DNA from: Firmicutes bacterium UBA2530
GTDB taxonomy: Bacteria > Bacillota > Clostridia > Tissierellales > Sedimentibacteraceae
Direction of reading: 5' to 3'
Assembly: GCA_002340985.1 (NCBI GenBank)
Contig: DDNC01000002.1
Location: 356,036-420,035 of the forward strand
Length of the DNA: 64,000 bases
Below the pieces are notes generated by a model that made no database searches, was not told where the DNA came from, and saw only the letters and a program-made list of their open reading frames with translations. Shown one piece after another: positions 34,664 through 42,823 of the stretch. Numbering within the stretch: position 1 is the first letter of the stretch; every line of letters starts with the position of its first letter. The position numbers were made by a program, and so were the translations under genes.

Positions 34664-35212
34664 ATGAATAGTATTTTAGCTGATGAAATAAGGAACACAT
34701 ACATAAAGACAAATAAAATTCCCTTCGCATATTATATTGCAGTGATTATCTTCGCAATCATTAATTTATCTGCCTGTACTGTTTCTTCAGTAGCAAACGA
34801 GGAGATTAAAATTGTTCATAAAGAAATAGGCGATGAAATTACTCTAGAAACACTTGATTTGAAAATAATCAGTGCTGAAGAAAAGCAATCAATCAGTTCA
34901 TATTACGGTTCAACAGCAGAGTCAGCAGAAGGCGCAAAGTTTGTATTGGTTGTACTGGAACTTAAAAACACAACAGATAAATCCTTTGCTTTTACACCGG
35001 GCTTGAAGCTTGTAGACGATAAAGGCTGTGAGTTTAATTCTTACCCTTATACAATCGGTAATATAGACAACTATATTGAAAATAGAAAGTTATCCCCTAA
35101 TATAAAAGAAATAGGGTACCTTGTCTATGAAATACCCGCAGACTCTTCAGGATATAGTATTCACTCATTTAAAGAAGATACAAAGGAGCTTTACAAAATT
35201 AGATTAAAATGA
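34664..35212 (+). CDS. Lipoprotein with DUF4352-like domain
   Basis: 182 residues. A hydrophobic signal segment ends in the lipobox LSAC (about residues 37-40), unusually far from the start. The mature domain (KFVLVVLELKNTTDKSFAFTPG..LVDDKG) follows the DUF4352 immunoglobulin-like pattern of Firmicute lipoproteins. The ATG at 34664 is chosen because GAAGGAG lies five bases upstream. No partner gene indicates a function. Confidence 0.65.
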   Translation: MNSILADEIRNTYIKTNKIPFAYYIAVIIFAIINLSACTVSSVANEEIKIVHKEIGDEITLETLDLKIISAEEKQSISSYYGSTAESAEGAKFVLVVLELKNTTDKSFAFTPGLKLVDDKGCEFNSYPYTIGNIDNYIENRKLSPNIKEIGYLVYEIPADSSGYSIHSFKEDTKELYKIRLK

Positions 35213-35351
35213 AAAAGGTACGCCGTGTCGCGGGGACGGGTATGTTTTCATCCGGAATATCTGTGAACATCTGGAGATTTTATTATGGGACTGTTCCCAA
35301 TAATTTTCAATTAACAAATCAAGGCATATTAATTAGAATAAGAAATAAATA

Positions 35352-35377
35352 AAGAAACCGTCAAAAAATGACGGAAT
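35352..35377 (-). terminator. Terminator of the sigma-54 activator gene
   Basis: On the minus strand the stem CCGTCA / TGACGG encloses five Ts and is followed by TTTCTTTATTTATT. Confidence 0.7.
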
Positions 35378-35406
35378 GCACTTGCTGTAACAGGTTGGTG
35401 TCTTTA

Positions 35407-36906
35407 TTAATTTTCCCAGCTTTTTTCTATTCCAAGAATTTTAGCTTTTCTTACAATTGTAGGTTGAGTTGTTCCAAGAGCTTCTGCTGCCTTGTACGTG
35501 GTTTTATATTTTGCAAGAGCCTCAGAAATAAGTTTTTTTTCTAAAGCTTGAACAGAATCCTTCAATGAAATATTTTCATTTGTAGCAGCATTATTAAGAA
35601 TTGTAGCTGAAAATGTTGAATCGCTGGGATTTGTTATTGTAATAACTTGGTTCGCACATATAACATCCTTTTCACCCACGATAACAAGCCTTTCTATAGC
35701 ATTCTTTAATTCTCTAATATTTCCTGGCCAGTCAAACTGTTCTAAATAGAATAGTGCTTTATCATTAAAGAATTTGTTTTTATTATATTTTATATTAAAT
35801 TCTTCTAAAAATTTAAGGCAAAAACGTTTTATATCATCTTTCCTTTCTCTCAAAGGCGGAATTTTAATAGGAATTACATTGAGTCTATAATATAAATCTT
35901 GTCTAAATTGTCGTGTTTGTATTTGTGTGAATAGATTTTCGTTAGTTGCAGAAATAATCCTGACATTCAAAGGGATTGTTTTAGTCCCACCGACGCGCAT
36001 GAATTCATTTTCTTGCAGAACCCTAAGAAGTTTTGGCTGTAGGCTTAGGGGCAATGTTCCGATTTCATCTAGTAAAATAGTTCCGCCATTGGCTAATTCA
36101 AATAAACCTTCCTTAGATTTTACAGCTCCGGTAAATGCCCCTTGTTCATATCCAAACATTTCGGATTCCAAAAGGTTTTCAGGAATTGCAGCACAATTAA
36201 CAGTTATAAATGGTTTGTCATTTCTAAGACTGTTTTTATATATTTCTTTTGCTAATACTTCCTTTCCAACACCACTTTCACCAAAAATTAATATGGAGGC
36301 ATCAGTTTTAGCAACAGAAGGAATTAATGATTTAATTTTTCGAATTTCCTTTGTATCTCCAATAATAGATGAAGTATCTTGGTTTTCCTTTAGAAAATTA
36401 ATTCGATCTGATAATAATTTGTTTTTTTCTATTTCCGCTTCCAATCTTTCGTTCAAGTCAGAAATCGTGGTTAAATCTTGTACTAATGTATAAACATATT
36501 CAACTTCAACATTTCCGTTAAAAATAGGTGTGCTTGTTACAACTAATTTTCGATTATCCTGTGTATTAGTAACCATTGATATTTTCTTTTTCTGCTCTAA
36601 AGCGACTATTGCAGTTGATTTAGAAGAAATATCATCAAAGAGCTCATAGTTAGTAATTTTTTCATTATTAATTTCGGTACCTTCGTTAAAAGAAAGAAAA
36701 TAGCGTAAGTGTTGTGTAATTAATTCTTGGATAGGTTTACCATAGGCTTCTTCCTTCTTAATATTATAAGATTTACACCATGAATTATTTACGAAGATTA
36801 CCAAGCCTTCATTGTTTATAATATGGATGGGAAGGTCGACTAAGTCTGAAATTAAAAAAGCATTTAAATACTTAAAGCTTTCTGGAAAGCTATAACGAAA
36901 ATCCAT
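35407..36906 (-). CDS. PAS-domain sigma-54-dependent transcriptional activator
   Basis: 499 residues. An N-terminal PAS domain (about 18-140), a short coiled coil (150-175), an AAA+ domain with Walker A GESGVGKE (209-216) and the sigma-54 contact loop GAFTGA (256-261), and a C-terminal Fis-type HTH (KAAEALGTTQPTIVRKAKILGI). There is no receiver domain, so it senses a small ligand rather than a kinase. It diverges from the TRAP operon, whose promoter at 37198-37214 fits the -24/-12 consensus, making it the likely activator of that operon. Confidence 0.93.
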   Translation of the reverse strand: MDFRYSFPESFKYLNAFLISDLVDLPIHIINNEGLVIFVNNSWCKSYNIKKEEAYGKPIQELITQHLRYFLSFNEGTEINNEKITNYELFDDISSKSTAIVALEQKKKISMVTNTQDNRKLVVTSTPIFNGNVEVEYVYTLVQDLTTISDLNERLEAEIEKNKLLSDRINFLKENQDTSSIIGDTKEIRKIKSLIPSVAKTDASILIFGESGVGKEVLAKEIYKNSLRNDKPFITVNCAAIPENLLESEMFGYEQGAFTGAVKSKEGLFELANGGTILLDEIGTLPLSLQPKLLRVLQENEFMRVGGTKTIPLNVRIISATNENLFTQIQTRQFRQDLYYRLNVIPIKIPPLRERKDDIKRFCLKFLEEFNIKYNKNKFFNDKALFYLEQFDWPGNIRELKNAIERLVIVGEKDVICANQVITITNPSDSTFSATILNNAATNENISLKDSVQALEKKLISEALAKYKTTYKAAEALGTTQPTIVRKAKILGIEKSWEN

Positions 36907-37100
36907 ATGATGACCTCCTTATTATGCGCTATTGAAAAATCATATCATAAATTTGCAGAATAAACAAGAAAAATAATTCAATTTTATATTTTCGATACAA
37001 AAATGAATTATAATGAAATTTTAGCGAGGAATTAGTTGGAAAAATATCAAATAAGAATAATAAATATTTTTTAAAAAATTTAAAACAATCAGATCAAATA

Positions 37101-37145
37101 CACTATATGAAGATATTAAAGCAATTATGACCACAGTATATAGTG
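37101..37145. promoter_or_regulatory. Inverted repeat, candidate upstream activating sequence
   Basis: CACTATAT (37101-37108) and ATATAGTG (37138-37145) are exact complements with 29 bases between them. They lie about 80-125 bases before the expected sigma-54 start, the normal distance for an enhancer-binding protein. Confidence 0.5.
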
Positions 37146-37197
37146 AGTGGAAATTCTAATCAATAGAAAAATAATTTTATAATAATATTTTTTAAGA

Positions 37198-37214
37198 TTG
37201 GCATAGCATTTGCA
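37198..37214 (+). promoter_or_regulatory. Sigma-54 (-24/-12) promoter of the TRAP/aldolase operon
   Basis: TTGGCAT, five bases, TTGCA: the GG (37200-37201) and GC (37212-37213) are separated by exactly ten bases, as required. Transcription should start near 37226, giving a leader of about 50 bases before the ATG at 37276. Confidence 0.85.
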
Positions 37215-37275
37215 AATATATAGTTGTTAAAATAAAAACGGTAAAATGATACTGCAAAAAAATAATGGAGGAATT

Positions 37276-38151
37276 ATGGATAGAAAAATACTTAAAGGAA
37301 TTTATGACATGCATATACACTGCGGTCCATCCGTAGCAGAGAGATCTGTTGATGCAGCAGAGATGCTAAAAGAGGCAGAAGCAGCAGGGTATGCAGGTTT
37401 TTTAGTTAAGGATCACTATTTCCCTTCAATGATGGGGACGAAAATGGTAGAAGAGCATTTAGGAAACGGAACATGTAAAGTTTATGGCTGTATGGCTTTA
37501 AACAATTCAGTAGGCCTTTTCAATTTAAAAGCTTTAGACACAGCAAGACAAATGGATGCTAAGATAATTTATTTCCCTACAGTGTCAACTAAGAAACATA
37601 TTGATGACCACAAAAAAAGTGCATTTGTTGGAGCAGGAAAAGCATCAGTACCAGAAAATCCGGTTACTTACGTTGACGAACAAGGCAATATGGATCCGGC
37701 AGCTATTGAATGCTTAAAATATATGGCTGAATATGACATGGTACTTGGAACTGGCCATGGAACATTATGGGAAGTTGATCATTTAGTTAACAAGGCAGCA
37801 GAGCTTGGTGTAAAAAGAATTCTTGTAAACCATCCACACTATAATGTAGGGGCATCTATTGAAGATATGGCAAGATGGGCAAAGATTGGAGCATATATAG
37901 AAGTAAATGTATGCGTATTTGTAGGAGGCTCAAAGTTAGGAGTTGTCGATCTAAAAGTTGCAAAGGCAATGATTGATGCTTGCGGTATAGATCATATTAT
38001 TCTTGATACAGATTTGGGACAAAAAGGAAATGGCTCGCCAGTAGAAGGAATGTATAATTTTATTAACATGTTAGAAAAAGAATTTGGCATAACAGAAGAA
38101 CAAATTAACATAATGACAAAGCAAAACCCAGTTAAATTATTTAATTTATAA
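37276..38151 (+). CDS. DUF6282-type amidohydrolase-like protein
   Basis: 291 residues of a TIM-barrel hydrolase type. YDMHIHCGPS at the start has the HxH metal motif, FLVKDHY and GTGHGTLWE give further histidines, and VNHPHYN follows. The ATG at 37276 has GGAGGAAT upstream, and the earlier in-frame ATG at 37246 lacks one. First gene of the sigma-54 operon. It probably opens or hydrolyses the substrate carried by the TRAP system, but the compound is unknown. Confidence 0.75.
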   Translation: MDRKILKGIYDMHIHCGPSVAERSVDAAEMLKEAEAAGYAGFLVKDHYFPSMMGTKMVEEHLGNGTCKVYGCMALNNSVGLFNLKALDTARQMDAKIIYFPTVSTKKHIDDHKKSAFVGAGKASVPENPVTYVDEQGNMDPAAIECLKYMAEYDMVLGTGHGTLWEVDHLVNKAAELGVKRILVNHPHYNVGASIEDMARWAKIGAYIEVNVCVFVGGSKLGVVDLKVAKAMIDACGIDHIILDTDLGQKGNGSPVEGMYNFINMLEKEFGITEEQINIMTKQNPVKLFNL

Positions 38152-38205
38152 AACTTGTTGAAATAGAAAAACAAAAAAACATTATATAAATTCGGAGGAT
38201 ATAAA

Positions 38206-38589
38206 ATGACAACAATAGCATCAGGAAATTGGAATGAATCACCATGGCAAGAGGTTAGAGAGGGTATAACAAGAGTTGTATTCGCAATGGAAGCAGACAG
38301 CCTTTGCTGCTCAGTAAACAAAGTTGAAAATGGAAATGAAGTGAAACCGCACAAGCATCCAAATGAACAGGTCGCACTTATATTAGAGGGACAATGTGAT
38401 TATTATGTTGATGGAGTACCTTACAGACTAACACCAGGTTCTTGGGTTACAGTTCCAGCTAATGTTGAACACTATATACATGTGTATGATAGCCCCGTAC
38501 CATGTGTGAATTTGGATATTTTTACGCCAGATAGATTAGAATATACAGAATCATATTCTAAATTTTTAACAGAACAAGAAAACAAATAA
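38206..38589 (+). CDS. Cupin-domain protein
   Basis: A 127-residue single-domain cupin. Motif 1 is in VKPHKHPNEQVALILEG (two His, one Glu), motif 2 in LTPGSWVTVPANVEHYIHV (one His). These bind one metal in the barrel. Second gene of the TRAP operon, with GGAGG before the ATG. A role as isomerase, dioxygenase or ligand sensor for the transported acid is possible. Confidence 0.88.
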   Translation: MTTIASGNWNESPWQEVREGITRVVFAMEADSLCCSVNKVENGNEVKPHKHPNEQVALILEGQCDYYVDGVPYRLTPGSWVTVPANVEHYIHVYDSPVPCVNLDIFTPDRLEYTESYSKFLTEQENK

Positions 38590-38678
38590 TTTTGAGATAA
38601 TCTCAGCGATAGGATATAACTATAATTGACCTAAATATATGAAAAATAAATATATTTAATTACAGAGGAGAATGAAAA

Positions 38679-39701
38679 ATGAAAAAATTAACCATTTTAA
38701 CAACCATTTTATTAGCATTAACTATTGTTATAACAGGATGTGGTAATAAGGATACAGCAAATCCTCCTGAAAAACCTTCAGGAGAAAAACTAAAAATTAC
38801 ATTTGCAGATTATGGTTCAAGTGTCATGCCTACAGCAACTGCATACAATTATTCTGCTGACTATATCAGGGAAAAAAGTGATGGAAGAATTGATATAGAT
38901 GTTGTTTCTGATGCAGTGCTAGGGAATGAAACAGAAATGATTCAGCAGTTGATGGATGGTACAATGCAAATGGCTATTGTAGGCTCAAGTGTATTCAGTA
39001 AATATATAGATAAGCTGGAAGCGTTTCAATTACCATTGCTAATAAATGATTACGAAAAAGAACAAATTGCTTTTAATAGTCCTGAGGGAAAGGTTTTATT
39101 AGATGCAGCAGAGGATATTGGGGTTAAAGTAATTGGATATGCCGAGAATGGGATAAGACATTTTGCTAATAATATTAGACCTGTTAATACGCCGGATGAT
39201 TTGAATGGATTAATTTTAAGGATTGCTCCAAGTACAATGCTTCAGACATCTATGGAACTTTTAGGTGCTAATCCGACGCCATTAAATTATGGTGAAGTAT
39301 ATACTGCTCTTCAAAATAAGGTTATTGATGGAGAAGAAATTAACATCACATCACTTTATGCAATGAAGCATTACGAAACAATAAAATATGTTTCAGAAAT
39401 AGGATTATATCCATTTCCATCCCTAGTTGTAGTTAATCTTAACTTTTGGAACTCATTATCTCCAGAAGATCAGGCTTTAATTGAAGAAGGTTTTGACAAG
39501 GGGAAAGAAAAGTTATTTAATGAGTATCTTCCATCATTCGAGGAAAAATCAAAAACAGCATGTATTGAAGCTGGTCTGGAATTCAATTCTATTGAAAATA
39601 AACAGGTTTTTGCAGATAAAGTAAAACCGGTTTATGATAAATATAAGGCAAAATCTCCGGAGATTAAAGCATTTATTGAAATGATGGAAGCTTTGCAATA
39701 A
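38679..39701 (+). CDS. dctP: TRAP transporter solute-binding lipoprotein DctP
   Basis: 340 residues. A signal peptide ends in the lipobox ITGCG, then the DctP fold. LRIAPSTMLQTSMELLGANPTPLNYGEVYTAL holds the Arg that binds substrate carboxylate in TRAP receptors, and VIDGEEINITSLY matches the usual DGxE(N) block. It captures an organic acid outside the membrane and hands it to DctQM encoded next. AGAGGAG precedes the ATG. Confidence 0.95.
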   Translation: MKKLTILTTILLALTIVITGCGNKDTANPPEKPSGEKLKITFADYGSSVMPTATAYNYSADYIREKSDGRIDIDVVSDAVLGNETEMIQQLMDGTMQMAIVGSSVFSKYIDKLEAFQLPLLINDYEKEQIAFNSPEGKVLLDAAEDIGVKVIGYAENGIRHFANNIRPVNTPDDLNGLILRIAPSTMLQTSMELLGANPTPLNYGEVYTALQNKVIDGEEINITSLYAMKHYETIKYVSEIGLYPFPSLVVVNLNFWNSLSPEDQALIEEGFDKGKEKLFNEYLPSFEEKSKTACIEAGLEFNSIENKQVFADKVKPVYDKYKAKSPEIKAFIEMMEALQ

Positions 39702-39785
39702 AGCAATTTAATTTTAAATTATATTTACATCCCATGAGATGGGATGTAAATATAAAAAAATTTCTGGTTAATTTGGAGGTGTAAT

Positions 39786-40295
39786 TTGAAAATAAATGTA
39801 AATGTTTTAGATAAAATTTTAGATAAAATATCTTTAATTGTTAAATATTTTTTAGGTTTTTTATTAGCTGTTATGCTGATATCTGCACTTTTTACAGTAT
39901 TTACACGCTACTTTTTAGGAAAGTCCTTTGCATGGTCAGAAGAGCTTATAAGATATTTGATAATATGGATTTCTTTCCTTGGAGCAGCTGTTGGTTATAA
40001 AGAAGAAGGATTAGTTTTCTTTGATATGATTGTTAATGCGGTTAATGGAAAAAAAAGAAGAAACTTATTACTGCTGAATAATACAATTACATTAGTATTT
40101 ATGGGATTTATTTTTGTAAATTCAGTTCAGACGATAATGATGCCATCTGTAGCAAAACAAATTAGTATAGGATTACAAATTTCAATGGCAATACCATTCA
40201 TGGCTGTTCCGTTGGGACTTGGGCTTATGATAATTTTTGGAATCAATCATTATAGAGTAATTTTAAATAAATATAAGGAAGGGGTGTACAATTAA
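39786..40295 (+). CDS. dctQ: TRAP transporter small membrane subunit DctQ
   Basis: 169 residues with four membrane helices and the typical FTRYFLGKSFAWSEEL motif between helices 1 and 2. The start is TTG with GGAGGTG about five bases upstream, as no in-frame ATG follows nearby. The stop shares one base with the DctM start. Confidence 0.92.
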   Translation: MKINVNVLDKILDKISLIVKYFLGFLLAVMLISALFTVFTRYFLGKSFAWSEELIRYLIIWISFLGAAVGYKEEGLVFFDMIVNAVNGKKRRNLLLLNNTITLVFMGFIFVNSVQTIMMPSVAKQISIGLQISMAIPFMAVPLGLGLMIIFGINHYRVILNKYKEGVYN

Positions 40296-41578
40296 TGGTA
40301 ATAGCTGGAGCATTATTTATTATAACATTACTTATAGGCGTGCCTATAGCTGCAGTTTTGGGCATCGCTGGTGTTGTTCATATTTTCGAAATAGGCAATC
40401 CTGCATTTTTAAATGTTATAACACAGAGAGTTTTTGCAGGTATGGACGTTGTTGGACTTACTTGTATACCGTTTTTTATAGTTGCCGGTGAGGTTATGAA
40501 TGCATCTGGAGTTACTTCAAAACTGTTGGAATTCATTCGTTCATTAATTGGACATGTAAAAGGAGGACTTGCATATGCTGCTGTAATTATAGCTATGATT
40601 CTTGCCGCGATATTAGGTTCTGCAAATGCAGTTGCATCAATACTCTGTGCTGTCCTTATACCTGAAATGACGAGAGACAGATACCCAGAAGAATTCAGTG
40701 GCGCTTTAATAGCATCATCAGGAATTCTTGGACCTATTATTCCACCTAGTGTAACATTTGTATATTTTAGCGTTTTAAGTAATGTATCTGTAAACGCTCT
40801 GTTCATGGCAGGTATTATCCCTGGAATATTATTAGGTTTAGGGTTTGCATCAGTAATTTTTTTCAGTGTTAGAAAATTTAATTTACCCAAAGGGGAACCG
40901 TTTGATTTAAAGAAGTTATTAAGAACTTTTGTATCAGCCTTACCTGCTCTAATAGTTCCTGTGATAATAGTAGGTGGAATAATGGGTGGAATATTCACAC
41001 CAACAGAATCAGGAGCAATTTCTGTATTAGCTTCAATCATTGCAGGATTAATATATCGTAAGTTTAAATTTTCAATGCTTCCGGCAATATTCGTCAGATC
41101 GGCAATAGCAACTGCCGGAATATTTATCATAATTGGCTTTGGTAATGTAATAGGATGGTCAATGGCAATTGACAGAATTCCTCAGGCAATACAGGCAGCT
41201 ATATTAGGATTTACAAACAGCAAGACTATAATAATATTAATTATGTTAGGTATTTTAATTATAGTTGGATGTTTAATGGAAGCTACAGCAGCGATGCTTA
41301 TATTTACGCCGGTTATGTTACCCATAGCAACTACTATAGGAATGGATCCGGTACACTTTGGCATAATTTTCTGTGTTATGCTTACTATAGCGTTAGTAAC
41401 GCCTCCTGTAGGTATGACATTGTTTGTTACATCAAATATATCGGGTATATCACTCAATAAATTAAGTAAAGCAGTTGTGCCATTTGTATTAACAGCATTT
41501 ATAGTTACATTTGCTTTAGCATTTTTACCTGATGTAGTAATGCTTATACCAAGAATTTTGGGTATAGTGGCAGGATAG
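40295..41578 (+). CDS. dctM: TRAP transporter large permease subunit DctM
   Basis: 427 residues and about 12 membrane helices. GSANAVASI and FGIIFCVMLTIALVTPPVGMTLFV are DctM signatures. This is the sodium-driven channel of the TRAP system. Coupled to dctQ by a TAATG overlap, in a sigma-54-controlled operon. Confidence 0.95.
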   Translation: MVIAGALFIITLLIGVPIAAVLGIAGVVHIFEIGNPAFLNVITQRVFAGMDVVGLTCIPFFIVAGEVMNASGVTSKLLEFIRSLIGHVKGGLAYAAVIIAMILAAILGSANAVASILCAVLIPEMTRDRYPEEFSGALIASSGILGPIIPPSVTFVYFSVLSNVSVNALFMAGIIPGILLGLGFASVIFFSVRKFNLPKGEPFDLKKLLRTFVSALPALIVPVIIVGGIMGGIFTPTESGAISVLASIIAGLIYRKFKFSMLPAIFVRSAIATAGIFIIIGFGNVIGWSMAIDRIPQAIQAAILGFTNSKTIIILIMLGILIIVGCLMEATAAMLIFTPVMLPIATTIGMDPVHFGIIFCVMLTIALVTPPVGMTLFVTSNISGISLNKLSKAVVPFVLTAFIVTFALAFLPDVVMLIPRILGIVAG

Positions 41579-41601
41579 AACATAAAAAAGAAGGTGACGT
41601 A

Positions 41602-42420
41602 ATGAACAAAGCATATTCATTAAGAGAAAGAATATTAAATAAAGAAGTTGTTATTGGAATGTTCTATAAATTTAACAGCCAGGCAATAGTTGAAATGGTA
41701 GGTAATGCAGGTTTCGACTTCATAATTGTTGATACAGAACATTCTAATTATTCAAGCTATGACGTTGAAGGTCTGATAAGAGCTGCAGAGTGCGTTGATA
41801 TGAGTACTGTAATAAGAATAAGGGAAGCTATATCCGAGGATGTACTCCATGCATTAGATTCAGGAGCAGATGGTGTTCAGATACCAAGTATAACATCCAT
41901 AGAGACAGCCAAAGATGTATGCAATTCATCTAAATATTATCCTGAAGGGAACAGAGGTCTGTCGACGAATCAAAGAGCAGCCATGTATTCCGGATGGAAC
42001 AAAGAAGTTCCATATATTGAATATTCAAATAAAAATTCTTTAGTTGTAGTTCATGTAGAAAATAAAGATATGGCAGACAGGGTTGATGAATTATTAGAGA
42101 TTCCTCAATTAGATGTAATTTTTGTAGGACCGTCAGATTTAAGCCAATCAATGGGAAAACCAGGACAAGTAAATGATCCGGAAGTAGTTGCTGTTATAGA
42201 ACAAGTATTTAAGAAAACTTTAGCAAAGGGTAAAGCCGTTGGAATTTATTGCGGAACACCAGCAGCTATTAAGAAGTATGTAGATTTAGGAGCAACATAT
42301 ATTGCATATGGATCAGATGTAACAGCCATGGTTGGAGCCTTAAAAGATTTAAAAAAGGCTGCAGACGAAATTTTAAAAAATGAAGAAACACAGGCCGACA
42401 CAAAAGCAAATAATATGTAA
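41602..42420 (+). CDS. HpcH/HpaI-family aldolase
   Basis: A 272-residue class II pyruvate aldolase. FDFIIVDTEHSNYS (His and Glu/Asp near the metal), SGADGVQIPSI, the metal-binding VHVENKDM and VGPSDLSQSMG are all diagnostic. These enzymes cleave 4-hydroxy-2-oxo acids to pyruvate or oxaloacetate and an aldehyde. Last gene of the TRAP operon, which suggests that the imported compound is turned into a hydroxy-oxo-acid and split here (inference). Confidence 0.92.
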   Translation: MNKAYSLRERILNKEVVIGMFYKFNSQAIVEMVGNAGFDFIIVDTEHSNYSSYDVEGLIRAAECVDMSTVIRIREAISEDVLHALDSGADGVQIPSITSIETAKDVCNSSKYYPEGNRGLSTNQRAAMYSGWNKEVPYIEYSNKNSLVVVHVENKDMADRVDELLEIPQLDVIFVGPSDLSQSMGKPGQVNDPEVVAVIEQVFKKTLAKGKAVGIYCGTPAAIKKYVDLGATYIAYGSDVTAMVGALKDLKKAADEILKNEETQADTKANNM

Positions 42421-42433
42421 TTAATCACTTGAT

Positions 42434-42469
42434 AAAGGGCACTGACTGCAATGGGTTGGTGCCTTTTTA
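42434..42469 (+). terminator. Terminator of the TRAP/aldolase operon
   Basis: An imperfect stem AAAGG(G)CAC / GTGCCTTT with a long loop, followed by TTTT. Confidence 0.6.
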
Positions 42470-42823
42470 AAGCTATAAAAAACAGATTCAGCGTCATCAA
42501 TGATAAGTGCACCGCAAACAAGCTTCAGGTCAAAAATGATAGAATGTCAAGGGAATGTGTATAAAATTTATCAATCAATAAAGTGTCAACATATAAAATA
42601 ATAAGGTAGTATGAAATTGACATTTTTGTTATAATTGAATTGCGGGTCACAAGACTTAGAAAATGATAAGAAGGTCTCTTATTCGTATGTGGACGGATAA
42701 GCACAATGGAAGTTATATAATGGATTTTTTTTCACAGTTTTTATCCGTGAATGGAACAAAATGAGCATCAATTCGTCTAATCAGTTAATGTAGTGATTAC
42801 ATATTTATAGAGAGGAAGAGATA
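42470..42823. other. Intergenic region, no gene seen
   Basis: AT-rich. It has TTGACA at 42615-42620 and TATAAT-like boxes near 42631 and 42714, but no pair with correct spacing. A GTCAAGGG near 42545 resembles motifs in the IS-rich island. Confidence 0.35.

Noticed and set aside
35927..36493. 188-codon plus-strand ORF inside the sigma-54 activator
   Set aside because: Antisense of a strongly conserved AAA+ domain; no start signal.
40378..41583. Long minus-strand ORFs across dctM
   Set aside because: Antisense of hydrophobic-helix codons; no independent support.
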